DNA of 64,000 bases from Loxodes magnus (Eukaryota; Ciliophora; Karyorelictea; Loxodida; Loxodidae): the NCBI GenBank assembly GCA_946699065.1, contig CAMPDV010001090.1, positions 80,918 through 144,917 of the forward strand, written 5' to 3'. This document shows, piece by piece, positions 47,378 to 60,169 of the stretch (the first letter of the stretch is position 1; every line of letters starts with the position of its first letter). The translations under genes and the position numbers were made by a program. The notes under the pieces are model-generated. The model did not search any database. It had not been told where the DNA came from and saw only the letters and a program-made list of their open reading frames with translations.

Positions 47378-47917
47378 ATGGATAAGATTAAATTATTAGC
47401 AATCGAAAAAGATATTAATAATGATAAAAACTAAATTAAAAAGTTAAATTAATTTTAATTTAAGAAATATTTCATAAGGTGCTTATATCTATTTTTTCAA
47501 TAAATGCCTTAATCATTTGATAAAACTTAAATCATTTATAATATTTAATTTTAGTAAGAAGTGATTCATAAATTTAAACAGATCAGAGTATATATGAATA
47601 AAGTATTTAAGTTGATTGATAAATTAAAATAATTTAAGTATTATATTGATTTATTAGAGGATTAGAGGAAATTAAGCATAAAGTCTATTATAATATCTTA
47701 AGCGAATCATTTATTTTCAATCTATTAGCAACTCTACAATTAACGTGCTTGAATGTTTATTTATTGTACCTAAAATGTTTATTTAATGCATGCTAATAGA
47801 ATGTGGATTTAACTAAAGTTTTTATAAATAAAATAGAAATAAATAAATTAAAGAAATAAATTAAGATTAATTTTAGAATTCATTTTAAAGCTTTCAAAAG
47901 TTTTTACTCATCTGTGA
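47378..47917 (+). CDS. Hypothetical protein, 179 residues
   Basis: ATG at 47378 to TGA at 47915-47917 in one frame, no introns. Begins MDKIKLLAIEKDINNDKNQ; the centre has VIHKFKQIRVYMNKVFKLID and KYYIDLLEDQRKLSIKSIII, then NHLFSIYQQLYNQRAWMFIY, where Trp is TGA. Gln is almost always TAA or TAG. Helical, basic, no family recognised. It is divergent to the receptor gene, with the G/T-rich stretch between them. Confidence 0.6.
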
Positions 47918-47929
47918 ATAAATCAAATT

Positions 47930-49880
47930 TTGGATCATTAATTAACTTAGACATCTTTGTACTAAAGTTCGCGCTTAAGATGAGAAAAATACATTTTTAG
48001 GAAATTGAAAAGGAATTTTTTTAATTCTGGAAATAGTTGATTTGAGAAAAAAGAGAAAAAAAGAAAAGTAGATAAACTAATGAAGATAAAAATAGAAAAT
48101 AAATGTAAAATTTAAATTTTATTTTACTAGTTTATTTATAAAAAATTATTTTAGAATAAATTTATAAAAATTATAACCAAAAATTAACTGCTTAATTAAA
48201 TGTGACCATTCCTTTTTACACAGTATAAGGCTTAGTTATATATGAACCTAAAATTTCTATCAGTCAACTAAAAGATTTAATTTAATTAAATTAGGAGACA
48301 AATATTTCTCAGTTTTTAGGCTTTTTTGATTTAGTTAAATGACAGTAGCTGCATTTACTTATAACTACTAAAAACTGTTAATTAATTTGAAAAATTATTA
48401 TTAAAGTAAGTTGAAATATATAAAATAGTGTGCATACAAAATAATTTTTGGAATGATTAGAACTTATAAGAACCAATATTGTAATAAAATGCCATTAATT
48501 AAAATTTAATCTTTTCAATTGGCTTTGATAAATCAGTTCTAAAGCAGATGAACAGAATAGTGTTTAAAAGCAATAGAAGATTTTATGAAGTGTTCATGAA
48601 AGCTAATTAGTTATAATGAATATATTAAACTTTGAGTTTTTGTTGAACTGTTTAAGTTTAAATTTATAAATAAGATAAATGAATCAAACCTTTAATATAA
48701 AAATTAAATAAATAAATATAAGCTTAAAGAATTATATAATAAAGCTTTAATTATCTGGTTTTTCTATTTATTTTCATTAAAAAGGAAGATCAGATTAATT
48801 AAATAAACTTACAATCCTTTAAATAGAAAATGTTTTAAAAATTATAAAACTTAACTAAAATTTAACATTTTTCTATCAAATTAATTTAAGCTTAAAATTA
48901 TTTAGACTTTAACTTTATAGTTAAGAATAAACATTTCTTTAGAAAAAAGCATTTCTCTAAATTTATTTTAGAGATTAATATTTATAAAATATAATCTTAA
49001 TAATTTTTTATTAGTTTTTATTTAAAAATCATATATTTTATGGTTCCAACTAATATATAATTATAAGTATTTTAATATTCTTTGTTCAAAGTTTTGTTTC
49101 TAGGAGCAATCATTATTCATATTTCAATCTTTTAAGAAAAATTTAATATAGATAAATCCTAAATTATTAATAACCTTCATTATTATTCTTAAGCTTAATA
49201 CTTCATTATATGGTTATAATAAAGATTTATGTAGCTTTTTTCAATTTATGTGAAATAGAAGTCTATATAAATAAATTTAAGCTATATTTGAAGCTCATCT
49301 AGAAATCTATGTCCTTATGCTATTTAAATAAAATAAGGATTTAGTTTTTTAATTAGTTGCTTGAGTTTCTGACAGATACTAAAATATTAATTAATTAAAT
49401 TTGATTTCTATATTATAAGCTTTAAATCGTTATTTGAATGTATTCAATTACTACTAAATACATTTTCATATTTTATAATTGAAAATTCTTCCTGAATAGC
49501 TTTAAATAGAATATTTAATTTATAAGTAATTTTATAGAACTTCATTGTAAATAATATTAAGATAAATAAGCAATTTGCAGTTTATTTTAGCTATTTATTT
49601 TGATCTATATAAGTTTATAGATTCAATTTTAGCTTAATAGACCCAATATTAATACATTTTCTCTTTAATTTCAATATCAGATTTAACATCAAATTAGTAT
49701 ATCTTTAATAAACCTCCTATCAAATTATCATCCTCTTATTTTTAATTAACTAAATCATACACTAAATTAATACAAACAATACATCAAAGCTAGAATCATT
49801 TTATAAAACTGTAAGATCTATTCAATAAATATAAAAGCGAGTGCATTGCTAAACTAATAACCACAGATACAATAAATCAC
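47930..49880. other. AT-rich stretch, no gene recognised
   Basis: Long low-complexity DNA. Short protein-like pieces occur but none extends or repeats. Confidence 0.4.
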
Positions 49881-49889
49881 TACTTTAGT

Positions 49890-50580
49890 AATTCATTAAT
49901 CAATAGATTTATTTTCAAACTTCCAAAACTTAAACTTATATTCTTCTTTGTATGCTCTAGTTATTATATGCTCGCATCAAGACAAATACCTCAATAATAA
50001 GGAAAAACTGTCTTCCTTACTCAATTAAGAAATACTTTTTTAATCAAATTCTTCTAAGTATAAACTTTATATAAAGCTTAATAGCTCTTGGTATATTATA
50101 ATTACCTAAGCTTTTAATTATTTATTTTTCTTTTACCTTTAATACTTAAACAGCAGATTCAGAAGTTTTTTACAGAGATTATTTGGATATAATGTATACT
50201 GCACTCCTCTTAGCTATTCTTTTAAAACGTAGTGCTTATATTTAATATGATCAGTTTTCTTTTTTCACTTCTATAAGTAAATTTTTTCTGGTTGATCTCT
50301 AGGTCTAAATCCATTGACTAATTTTAAAGGAATATGCTTTCGGTTAGCACTGCAAATTGGCTGAATTTTGTTTCTAATTATTCGATTCTAATATTTGCTG
50401 AGTACTTATTTTAAGTCTTTTAGTATGCGATTTCCTATCATGCTCTCATACATTTCTTAAAAGCTTAAAATTCTCCTATTACATAATTTTAGTTCTTAAA
50501 GTAAATTTTGCTATTCGTATCTAGATTGGGATAGATCCTATTCAGCAGAGATTTTTGCGTAAAATGTTAGTTTTTTATAT
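49890..50580 (-). mobile_element. Gag-like fossil, second copy
   Basis: The minus strand shares DNA and protein similarity with 18060-18130 (coiled-coil start ISAEQDLSQSRYEQQNLLQE against the first copy), then continues with HYVLKEQLRGVQYTLYPNN and QELLSFIQSLYLEEFDQK. The zinc knuckle seen in the first copy is not recognisable here. The element is partial and probably broken; relation to a full retroelement is unknown. Confidence 0.4.
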
Positions 50581-50599
50581 AGTAGGTAGTGAAAGGATA

Positions 50600-51180
50600 A
50601 AAATAAGTGAATGATAAATTTAGTTTATAAGGTAAATAGTAAATTTTAATTGATTATTGTATATAATATTTAATTATTTAATTTAATTTTAACTTAAATA
50701 TATTTTCTAATGGATAGTTCGTTGATCTCTTTAAATAAATGGTAAAACAGTTTTGCTTATAGCATAAAAATCTAAAGGGATAAGCATTATATTTAATTTA
50801 AGTTATATAGAAATAATAGCAAAAATATAAGAAAATAAAATATTTTTCTTATATTTAAATGATTTAAAAGGATGTAAATATGTTTTAATAATAATATACT
50901 TATAAGTATAATTAATTAATTAATACTTTTATACTTAATTCTATTTAAACTAAGTCAGGATATTATTTTCCTTATATCAGATAATATAATTAAACTATTA
51001 TAAAGTAAGTTATAAAATTATAAATCAAAATAAAAATATATAATTTATTAAGAGTATCTGTTTAACTAATATTTTAAATTACCTAATTATTCTCTAGGTA
51101 AAATTACTTTTTTTCTTAAATATGAAATTCTACCTATTTTGTTTTTTAAAACTGGAAAATATAATCAACCACGATAAAAC
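50600..51180. other. AT-rich stretch, no gene recognised
   Basis: No convincing frame, repeat or RNA. Confidence 0.4.
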
Positions 51181-51189
51181 TAAAGGTAG

Positions 51190-51960
51190 GTCTTTAATAT
51201 TTAGATAGAATATTCCAAGAACATACGGTCCTGTATTGTCTGTAGCGATATCTAGTAACTATAATTGAATCGTATCGGGAAGTAGAGATAGAACGATAAA
51301 GATATGGGACTTTACAACTGGCTAGTGTAAGGTTACTTTATAGGGACATACGTATCCTTTATTATCTGTAGCGATTTCAAGAGACCAAAAAGAAATCGTA
51401 TCGGGAAGTTCTGAAGGTACGATAATGATATGGAACTTAGCAACTGGTTTGTTAAAAAGTTCTTTGTAAGGACACAAGAAAGGTGTAAATTCTTTAGCGA
51501 TATCAAGTGATTGGAATTGAATTTTATTGGGAAGTTATGATAAATCGATCAATAAATGGGACTAGCTAACGAAAGGGTTCTTTGTGGGGAGATACGAATC
51601 CTTTATTATCTGTAGCGATTTCGAGTGGCCAGAATTGATAATATCAGGAAGTATTGATAAGATAATCAATATATGGAAATCCACAATTAGTCAGCTACTT
51701 CGAACTCTTCAAGGTCATTCAAATAATGTATAAAATATTCAATTTAGTAATGCTTCAAGTGTTTCAATTTCTGGATCATGTAGATATGGAACTTTTATAT
51801 AGGTGAATGTATATAAACTCTTTAAGGCTAAAAAATGATCTAAATTCTATAGCATTGGGTAAGGACAACAAATAAATAGTATCAGAAGGATATGATAATA
51901 CTGTGAGAAAGTGGAAAATAATAAGTTGAGAGAAAGTAATAACTATTAAGACTTTTAATT
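51190..51960 (+). pseudogene. WD40-repeat protein pseudogene
   Basis: Five WD40 repeats are recognisable. Repeat 1: GPVLSVAISSNYNWIVSGSR then DRTIKIWDFTTG; repeat 2: EIVSGSSEGTIMIWNLATG; repeat 3: WNWILLGSYDKSINKWD; repeat 4 is frame-shifted at its start and back at LIISGSIDKIINIWK; repeat 5: RTLQGHSNNVQNIQFS. After that the frame is lost again although GYDNTVRKWKIIS can be read in another frame near 51890. Repeats 1-4 share nearly identical DNA (GTAGCGAT, ATCGTATCGGGAAGT), implying recent internal duplication before decay. It lies just left of duplication copy 2. Confidence 0.75.
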
Positions 51961-53099
51961 TTACAATTTAAGAAGTTTATTATTACTATTAGGTAAAGCA
52001 TACTATGTATTTAATTACGTATAAAAGCTTTAGATTATATAAACCAATTAAAAATTAAGATATTTACGCATGGTAAAAAACAAAAAGACTTAAGAAACAA
52101 CATGAGAATAGAAGTTTGACATTTTTAAACATAAACTTAAATAAAGTGATACTTCTGAATTAAATCAGAAGCTTCATTTAATAGGAATTTGATTAAAGTG
52201 AATTAATGATAAATTTGATAGTTTTAGGTTTATTAAATGATTATTAAAGATTTATCTCTTAACCAATCTGCTTTAAAACTAGATTTGGTATGAAATATAA
52301 GGTTATTTTATTATTTGTTATGATTTAATTAAATATCTTGTACTTATTTTAAATAAATATAAAACATTTATTCTTCTTTATATAGAATACTAATTTAAGA
52401 TCTTTTATTTTATTTTTTAACTAATTTATTATTAACCTCTTTAACTATTCGTTAAGTTAAACTAATTATTTCAATTTTTTAATTTTATAACTTCTAAAAT
52501 TACTTAATTAATATCTTAAAATAAAGATTTATTTTTTATAATACGACAAAATTAAATTTCTAAGAATAAAGAATCAACAAAATTAAAAAAAATAGACATA
52601 AGATGTTAGATTAAGATTTATAACTTTTATTAATTTCTGAGTTTTTATAATTTATGCTATTATAATAAAGTTTAAACTATTTTTATATTTAATTTTTATT
52701 AATTTATTAAAAATAGCTTTTTTATATTTGTTTTCTTATCATTATTTTTTATTATATATAATTAAAGCATTTATAAAGATATTTTTATTTATACATTTTT
52801 AATTTCTCTTTTTATTATAATCTTTTAATGCTTTTGTTTTACTCTAAGTATGAAAATTAATTCTTTAATAATTAAGCCTCCAATATTATTTAGTATGTCT
52901 TTTAATCAGTTTAAACAATACAATTTAGTCTTTTTATTTTTTCTTTTATTTTGCTATATTTACAGCTACTTCATTATGTAGTTTTTTCCTCAGATTTCCT
53001 TTTTTTGTTCTTAACTTGCGTTATTATGCTGTAAAATGACTTGTTTTAATGTAAAATTAACATATATTATTTTTTTTAAAGATCGTTTTAATAATGACA

Positions 53100-53299
53100 T
53101 TATTTAATCTTAGAGAGTTCCCCGCTGTATTTCCAAGATTTTGAAGAAAGTTTTTTTTTTAATTATCTGGCTTTATAAGGGTTAGAAGTTTATGATTTTC
53201 GAATTTATATTCATTACTCAATGTATTCTCTGTTTGCAGAAACTTATTAGCAGTATATCTGTTATAACTATTTAAAATTTCATTCAGAAAGAGAAACAT
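53100..53299 (-). CDS. Small conserved open frame, duplication copy 2
   Basis: ATG at 53299-53297 begins MFLFLNEILNSYNRYTANKF, matching the frame at 21263 with mostly silent or conservative changes for ~50 codons, then diverges into a poly-A/poly-T run. Probably a remnant of a small gene in the ancestral segment. Confidence 0.3.
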
Positions 53300-54429
53300 G
53301 ATGAGAACTACTTTTCACAAGCATTAGAAGTTAATACTTCATTGATTAAAAAAATTCGAAAGCATCTTTTGATAAATAAAGCATTTATAATAATTAAAAT
53401 TTTCAAATACTTTTTTAGTTAAAAAATTTAAATTTAAATTTAAAATTACTAATTAACTTTTATTATGCTATGAGATTAAATATACACAGAATTAATTCAA
53501 ACTTAAAAAATCAACGTTATTTAAAATTTTGTCTTATAGATTGAAAAAAGTAACCTTTTTAGTAAAATTATAGAATAATTATTTTAAAATTAACATTTAA
53601 AATTGTATTACTTTAAAAATTATTCAGATTATCTTTGTCTTAATTATAAATTTAGAACTAGTATTATCATGCACTAAGCATCAATTAAAATTATTTAAAA
53701 TTAACGATCTAAATTTTTTAATAAGTAGATATTAAATTATTATATTAGGATTTGAATTAATGAATATCAAAATAAATAATTTTCATATCTTCAATTAAAA
53801 ATTAAATTGTTTTCTCAAATTAAAAATTAAACTTTTTAAGCTTTATTAGTTGATCAGCAAACATTCAAAAGATCTAACTTGAAAGATTTAAATTTCTTTA
53901 CTATTTAATATATTATTTTCTCTCATCTCTTTTTTAATAATTTATAATTAATTTATTTTATGAAGAAAAATAAATTTTTAATCATAATTTGCTATTTAGC
54001 AATTCTGAATTCATAAATATACATGAAAAAAATTAAATATTTTCTAACTGTCTTTTTATTAAATTTATCATTCTTACCTATAATAAATATCAAAAATAGT
54101 TAAGTCAATAAATTCTTATATTAAAAAAGTAAAAATTGTATAAAATAAATCTATATTATAAATATTTTTATTTTAAATTTAGAGAGATGTAATTAACAAT
54201 TTATGTAGAATAAAAATGATTAACATTATTAAAATATATCTAAATATATTTATTCTTTTTAATATATATCTCCTTAAAAATTTTTCCATCCTTAAAATTT
54301 CCTGAAATAAAAAAAAAGAAATTTTAAAAATATTTTTTAATTACTAACTTCTCTAATACTTTTTATCTAAAAATTTTATACTTCTAACGTTTTTATCTTT
54401 ATAAGAATATTTAAAGCCTTAGCATTAAA

Positions 54430-55960
54430 ATTTTAAAAATTTTTATTCCGTCCGAAAAATCTCTTGTAGTGTAAAACGCTGAGCAAAAAAACAAAATAAA
54501 AATTTTTCCATTTTATTTCGATGTTATAGTTAAAAAATAACTGATAGAGATTATTAAATAACTTTATTAGACATTTTTTATTCAAATTGTCAAAATTTTT
54601 TCCAAAATTAAAAAAAATTATATTCAATGCTTAATTACATTATGGCTCCCCAAATTTTTTAACCCATAACCTTAAAAAATATTCATTTTATACATATTCG
54701 ATTATTTAAATTAAAAAATATCCGATCTCTTTAAATCAAAAAAAAATTTCTTATTCCGTCCGAAAAAACTCTTGTAGTATAAAACGCTGAGCAAAAAAAC
54801 AAAAATAAATTTTCACGCTTTTTGACTGTAAAAACCTTTTTTACTTTTTAAATATTTATTTTCGAAATTAATCTTAAAAAATTTTTAAATTCTTGAAACC
54901 AAAAAATACTTTGTTCTTAAAAAAAAAAATTAACTCCAAACTAAAACGAAAACAAATTTTGAATTTTTTTTTGAAATAAAAAATCTTAAAATTTTTTTGT
55001 CTTATTACAGTTCTAAAAAAAAAAAATTTTTAATTAAACAAAATTTTTTAATCCAACTTTTTATTCCCAATATTAATATAAACTTTTCACTAATTCCGTT
55101 TCTCCTTTTAAAATTTATCCATTCTCCTTCATATCCTTTACTTAAAAAACCTCACTCTTTAATAATTTAATCACCACTCTCATCCCTTATCCCTTTTTAC
55201 CCTTTTTTAGTTCCGTTTCAAATTTTTTTGTCCTAACTTTCACACTTTTGTTCCAACACAACTTTTCCCTATAGTGCAAAACGCTGAGCAAAAAAACAAA
55301 TATTTTATTTTCATTATTTTTATAACTCTTTTAAACCCTTTTCTACTTTTTCAATTCTTATTTTAAGAATTGTCTTAAAAAAAATTATATGTTCTTAAAT
55401 TCAAATAATATTCTTAAATTAAAAAAAATTACACTACTTAATTCTAAAAATTCTTTCTTTTCCTTTTTCAATTATCTAAAATTCAAAATTCTAAAACTAA
55501 TTTTGTCTTATTCACAAACTCAAAATATTTTTTTCATTTAGAAATATTTTTACTCTCCTCTCTTAAATTTAAAAAATATATAAACTCTCAACTAATTCCA
55601 TTTCTCCCTTTTAACTAATCCATTCTTAATCTTATTAACTTATACTTAAAAAACCTCACTCTTTAATAAAATTCTATCAACATTAACATCCCTTTTTACC
55701 CTTTTTTAGTTACGTTTCAAATATTTTTTGTCCTAACTTTCACACTTTTGTTCCCACAGAAACATTTTTTTTAGTAAAAAACAATGAACAAAAACAAATA
55801 TTTTATTTTCATTATTTTTAAACATTTAAAAACATTTAAAAACATTAATTTAAATATAAAACTATTACACACCCTTAAATTATTAAACATAAAATCTTTA
55901 AAATAAATAATATGTAATAACTTTAAAATAATTAAATTTAAATAATATTATAATTATAAA
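54430..55960. repeat. Repeats with an AACGCTGAGCAAAAAAACAA core
   Basis: Copies of a ~50-bp core at 54445-54494, 54753-54801, 55250-55310 and a diverged one at about 55750, spaced 300-500 bp with related AT-rich filler (CACACTTTTGTTCC, TTAGTTACGTTTC). The same core is at 22501-22551 and 43525-43580. No coding. Confidence 0.6.
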
Positions 55961-56355
55961 ATTATAACATCAAATTAATAAAATAAAAATAATTACCTTC
56001 CTTCTTTTATAAACAAACATTTAACTTTTATTATCTAAAAAACAATCTACTCATTAAAAAAAATACCTTAACACTCTTTATACTCTTTTCACTCTTTATA
56101 ATATTTATATTCCCTACACTCTAAATAGTATTTATACTCTAAATAGTATTTATAACCAACTTTTTTTTACTAACCATACACACACTAAATAGTATTTATA
56201 ACCAACTTTATTTAAACTTATAAACAATCTTTCATATATAAACTCATATACTCATAAACATATAAACATATATATATAAATATTATGTAATTAATAAAAG
56301 TTATTATTAAGTATATCAGTTGTTCACTCTCATACTTTGTGACCAGACTCCTTCA

Positions 56356-59300
56356 TCACTACAACCATGAAATTCATACAACCTGAATTCACATTAACAA
56401 ACTCACCCCCTTATTTCACAAAACATACACTCTATTACATTATCTTTAAACCATTTGTACCAACTTATATTAATTAAAACTTACCATCTATTTAATTAAA
56501 ACCGTAAACAACAACCTTACATACTAATTCTTACTCCAATTATTACATTCTAAAATAAAATATCTAAACTAAAAATACCTTATTCTAATATTGATTAAAA
56601 TATATATTACTATCCGAAACTTATAAACATATGTGTCAAATCGTATATTACCATCTAATCAGTAAATACTTACGTTCTATAAGTTAAGAATATTAAAATA
56701 ACTTACCTAAGTTAAGAATATTAAAATGCTTACTTTCTATAAGTTAAGAATATTAAAATAACTTACATGCTATAAGTTAAGAATATTAAAATACTTACCT
56801 TCTATAAGTTAAGAATATTAAAATACTTACCTTCTATAAGTTAAGAATATTAAAATATTTACTAACTATAAGTTAAGAATATTAAAATGCTTACTTTCTA
56901 TAAGTTAAGAATATTAAAATGCCTTACTTCCTATAAGTTAAGAATATTAAAATAACTTACCTAAGTTAAGAATATTAAAATAACTTACATGCTATAAGTT
57001 AAGAATATTAAAATATTTACTAACTATAAGTTAAGAATATTAAAATGCTTACTTTCTATAAGTTAAGAATATTAAAATGCCTTACTTCCTATAAGTTAAG
57101 AATATTAAAATAACTTACCTAAGTTAAGAATATTAAAATAACTTACATGCTATAAGTTAAGAATATTAAAATAACTTACGTACTATAAGTTAAGAATATT
57201 AAAATACTTACTCACTATAAGTTAAGAATATTAAAATAACTTACATGCTATAAGTTAAGAATATTAAAATGCTTACCAACTATAAGTTAAGAAATATTAA
57301 AATAACTTACCAACTATAAGTTAAGAATATTAAAATGACTTACCTAAGTTAAGAATATTAAAATAACTTACCAACTATAAGTTAAGAATATTAAAATGAC
57401 TTACCTAAGTTAAGAATATTAAAATAACTTACCATCTATAAGTTAAGAATATTAAAATAACTTACCTAAGTTAAGAATATTAAAATGCTTACCTAAGTTA
57501 AGAATATTAAAATAACTTACCTAAGTTAAGAATATTAAAATAACTTACCTAAGTTAAGAATATTAAAATAACTTACCTAAGTTAAGAATATTAAAATAAC
57601 TTACCTAAGTTAAGAATATTAAAATAACTTACCTAAGTTAAGAATATTAAAATAACTTACCATCTATAAGTTAAGAATATTAAAATAACTTACCTAAGTT
57701 AAGAATATTAAAATGCTTACCTAAGTTAAGAATATTAAAATAACTTACCTAAGTTAAGAATATTAAAATAACTTACCTAAGTTAAGAATATTAAAATAAC
57801 TTACCTAAGTTAAGAATATTAAAATAACTTACCTAAGTTAAGAATATTAAAATAACTTACCTAAGTTAAGAATATTAAAATAACTTACCTAAGTTAAGAA
57901 TATTAAAATAACTTACCTAAGTTAAGAATATTAAAATTACTTACATGCTATAAGTTAAGAATATTAAAATGCCTTACGATCTATAAGTTAAGAATATTAA
58001 AATGCCTTACGATCTATAAGTTAAGAATATTAAAATAACTTACCTCCTATAAGTTAAGAATATTAAAATAACTTACCTCCTATAAGTTAAGAATATTAAA
58101 ATGCTTACATTCTATAAGTTAAGAATATTAAAATAACTTACCTAAGTTAAGAATATTAAAATGACTTACTTCCTATAAGTTAAGAATATTAAAATAACTT
58201 ACAATCTATAAGTTAAGAATATTAAAATGCTTACATCCTATAAGTTAAGAATATTAAAATGCTTACATTCTATAAGTTAAGAATATTAAAATGCCTTACC
58301 TATTTTAAAAAATAAAAGCTTAGAAATGTAACGTACATCCTTTAATTAGATTATTTACCATCTACATATATTATAAAAAATTTACTCCATCTCATTTATA
58401 ACTATTCTCCATCCATTATATCATAAGATTGCATTGTCTATTTTTTCTTTAACTTATTGCCATTCTTATAGATAGCCAATGACCATTTGTATAACTTAGT
58501 TTATTCTTCTATCATTTCATATAGCTATTTGATAGTAGTGTCTTGCTTAACCGCAAGCTTCACAGATTTATTATTCGGAGATACTATCGATATTATGGTT
58601 TCATATTTCGTTATTCTTGTTCGTAACTCCTTCAACTAACTAGTTAACTATTCTCTTTCCTCCAATAAAATTTATATCTAGTTCTCCAATTTAGATCTCT
58701 CCTATTTCAAACTCTCTATCTACTAACCCAACTCATGATTCTATAAAATATTATCATTATTAGCATTAGTAACCACATTCAAATCATTCTCTCTCTAACT
58801 ATTTTGCTCACTCAATCTATTGATTTAAACCCTTAAATGATCATTGTCCTTTCTCTAAAGATCAAACTCATTCTACAACTCTCTTATCCTTTACTCTTTC
58901 TATAAATCTTGCTTTTCATACTACTACTATTAAGATTAATTCTTCTAGTCCTTCTCTTAAACAACCTACAACAACTCACTTATTCGCAATTTATATTAAA
59001 CACCCTCATTCGATAAACTTTTTATTTACTCACTCAAACTCTTAGACTATTCCTCTAACTTATCTTTATATCCTTATAACTCGAAATCCTTTTACTACAA
59101 GATAGCATTCTACTACTAGATCAAACTCCTTATTTATAATTATTGATCCTCTATTACTTTCTAGTTACGAGATATTTATTCCCTCAAGTCAGTCAACAAC
59201 ATATCCTTATCTCTTATTACCTAAAGCAACTTTTATATTTATTCTTCACTTTCCTTTTTTACACTCTCATATGATTTAGCCTACAACTATAACTCCTTTC

Positions 59301-60165
59301 ATAAATGCTATATAGTTATCTAAAAAGATTATTTTTATTCTCTAACTCGCAACTCTTATAGTGGCTGAATCTCCTTTATCATTCTCTCAAAGACCTAAAC
59401 TTCCATATTCTTTAAACTAAGAATAGCCTTATACTAAGAATATTTTTACTCATCCTTTATTTACTTCTCTTACAACTATACCTCCAATCTCTCTATCTCC
59501 ACCTTCTTTTTCTCACATTACTATATAGTAACCTATTACATTGACCCGATACTCTCTAGTCTTTCAAAAAGATTATTTTAACCCATTTCCTACCTACACT
59601 ATTCACCTTAGTCCTATACTCTTAACACCACCTCCTCACATGCTTACTCTAAACTTCTCTTGATTTTATCATAGATCTATACTATATATTTAATATTTAT
59701 CGCATAATCCTCAAACAATTACTTTTATCATTGAACTAAAACAGAAGAATATTGCTTCAACCTCTCCTTTATAACACTCAAAGTCATTTACATACGAACT
59801 TACATAGTAGGAACGATCTCCTCTTATCTAACACATTGATGATCCTTATGAGAATCCTATTGACATTTTTCACATATTAATGCACTGTCACTCAGACAAT
59901 ATAAAGCTAGAATCTCATTATGCTACTAACATATACTCAATTAGCTTTATTTGGACTCCTCTTAAAGATGTAAATTTAGTATTTCCAATTCTTCAATTGG
60001 TCTATCAGTGATGATGTTGTGCTTTCTACAGTTGAACATCTATTGGATATTGTAGAAACCTTTCAAACATTTTTCACAGATGATACATCCACAGTCCAAC
60101 TTTCTAGGCTTTTTAAGCTCTTAGTTGAACTTTTCTTCACAAGCTTTACATTTAGATGCTTGCAT
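56356..60165 (-). CDS. TRIM-like protein with ubiquitin-like C-terminus, copy D
   Basis: ATG at 60165-60163; 600 codons to 58366, then the intron chain, then TGA at 56358-56356. The N-terminus MQASKCKACEEKFNQELKK has the RING-like finger with DCGCIICEKC, the B-box is kept (SLYC-type spacing, CEKCQQDSHKDHQC), and the coiled coil matches copy B. The ubiquitin-like domain reads NNKSVKLAVKQDTTIKQL, YEMIEEQTKLYKWSLAIYKN, MQSYDIMDGEQLQMRW. One extra or missing codon relative to B, otherwise colinear; the multiple-of-three length between ATG and chain supports an intact gene. Differences from B are scattered, many silent. Confidence 0.75.
56359..58365 (-). other. Expanded chain of about 55 intron-like units, copy D
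   Basis: Read on the minus strand. Units begin GTAAG(T/C) and end CTTAACTTAG (28 nt) or CTTAACTTATAG (29-30 nt). The longer form is always followed by a 3-nt spacer (cat, aaa, aag, tta, gaa, tac, tga, ttg, atg, atc, gag, att, gat, aat seen); the 28-nt form abuts the next GTAAG directly. The centre (57330-57950) is mostly 28-nt units without spacer. The last set (56359-56670) is the varied one shared with B and C: triplets aac, atg, ..., aat, tat, atg, ttg, agt, ggg, gtt, then TGA TGA. Confidence 0.8.
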
Positions 60166-60169
60166 TTTA

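Noticed and set aside
56660-58300. CRISPR-like array (28-30 nt repeats with spacers).
   Set aside because: Spacers are 0 or 3 nt, the context is a ciliate gene, and the units have splice-site ends.
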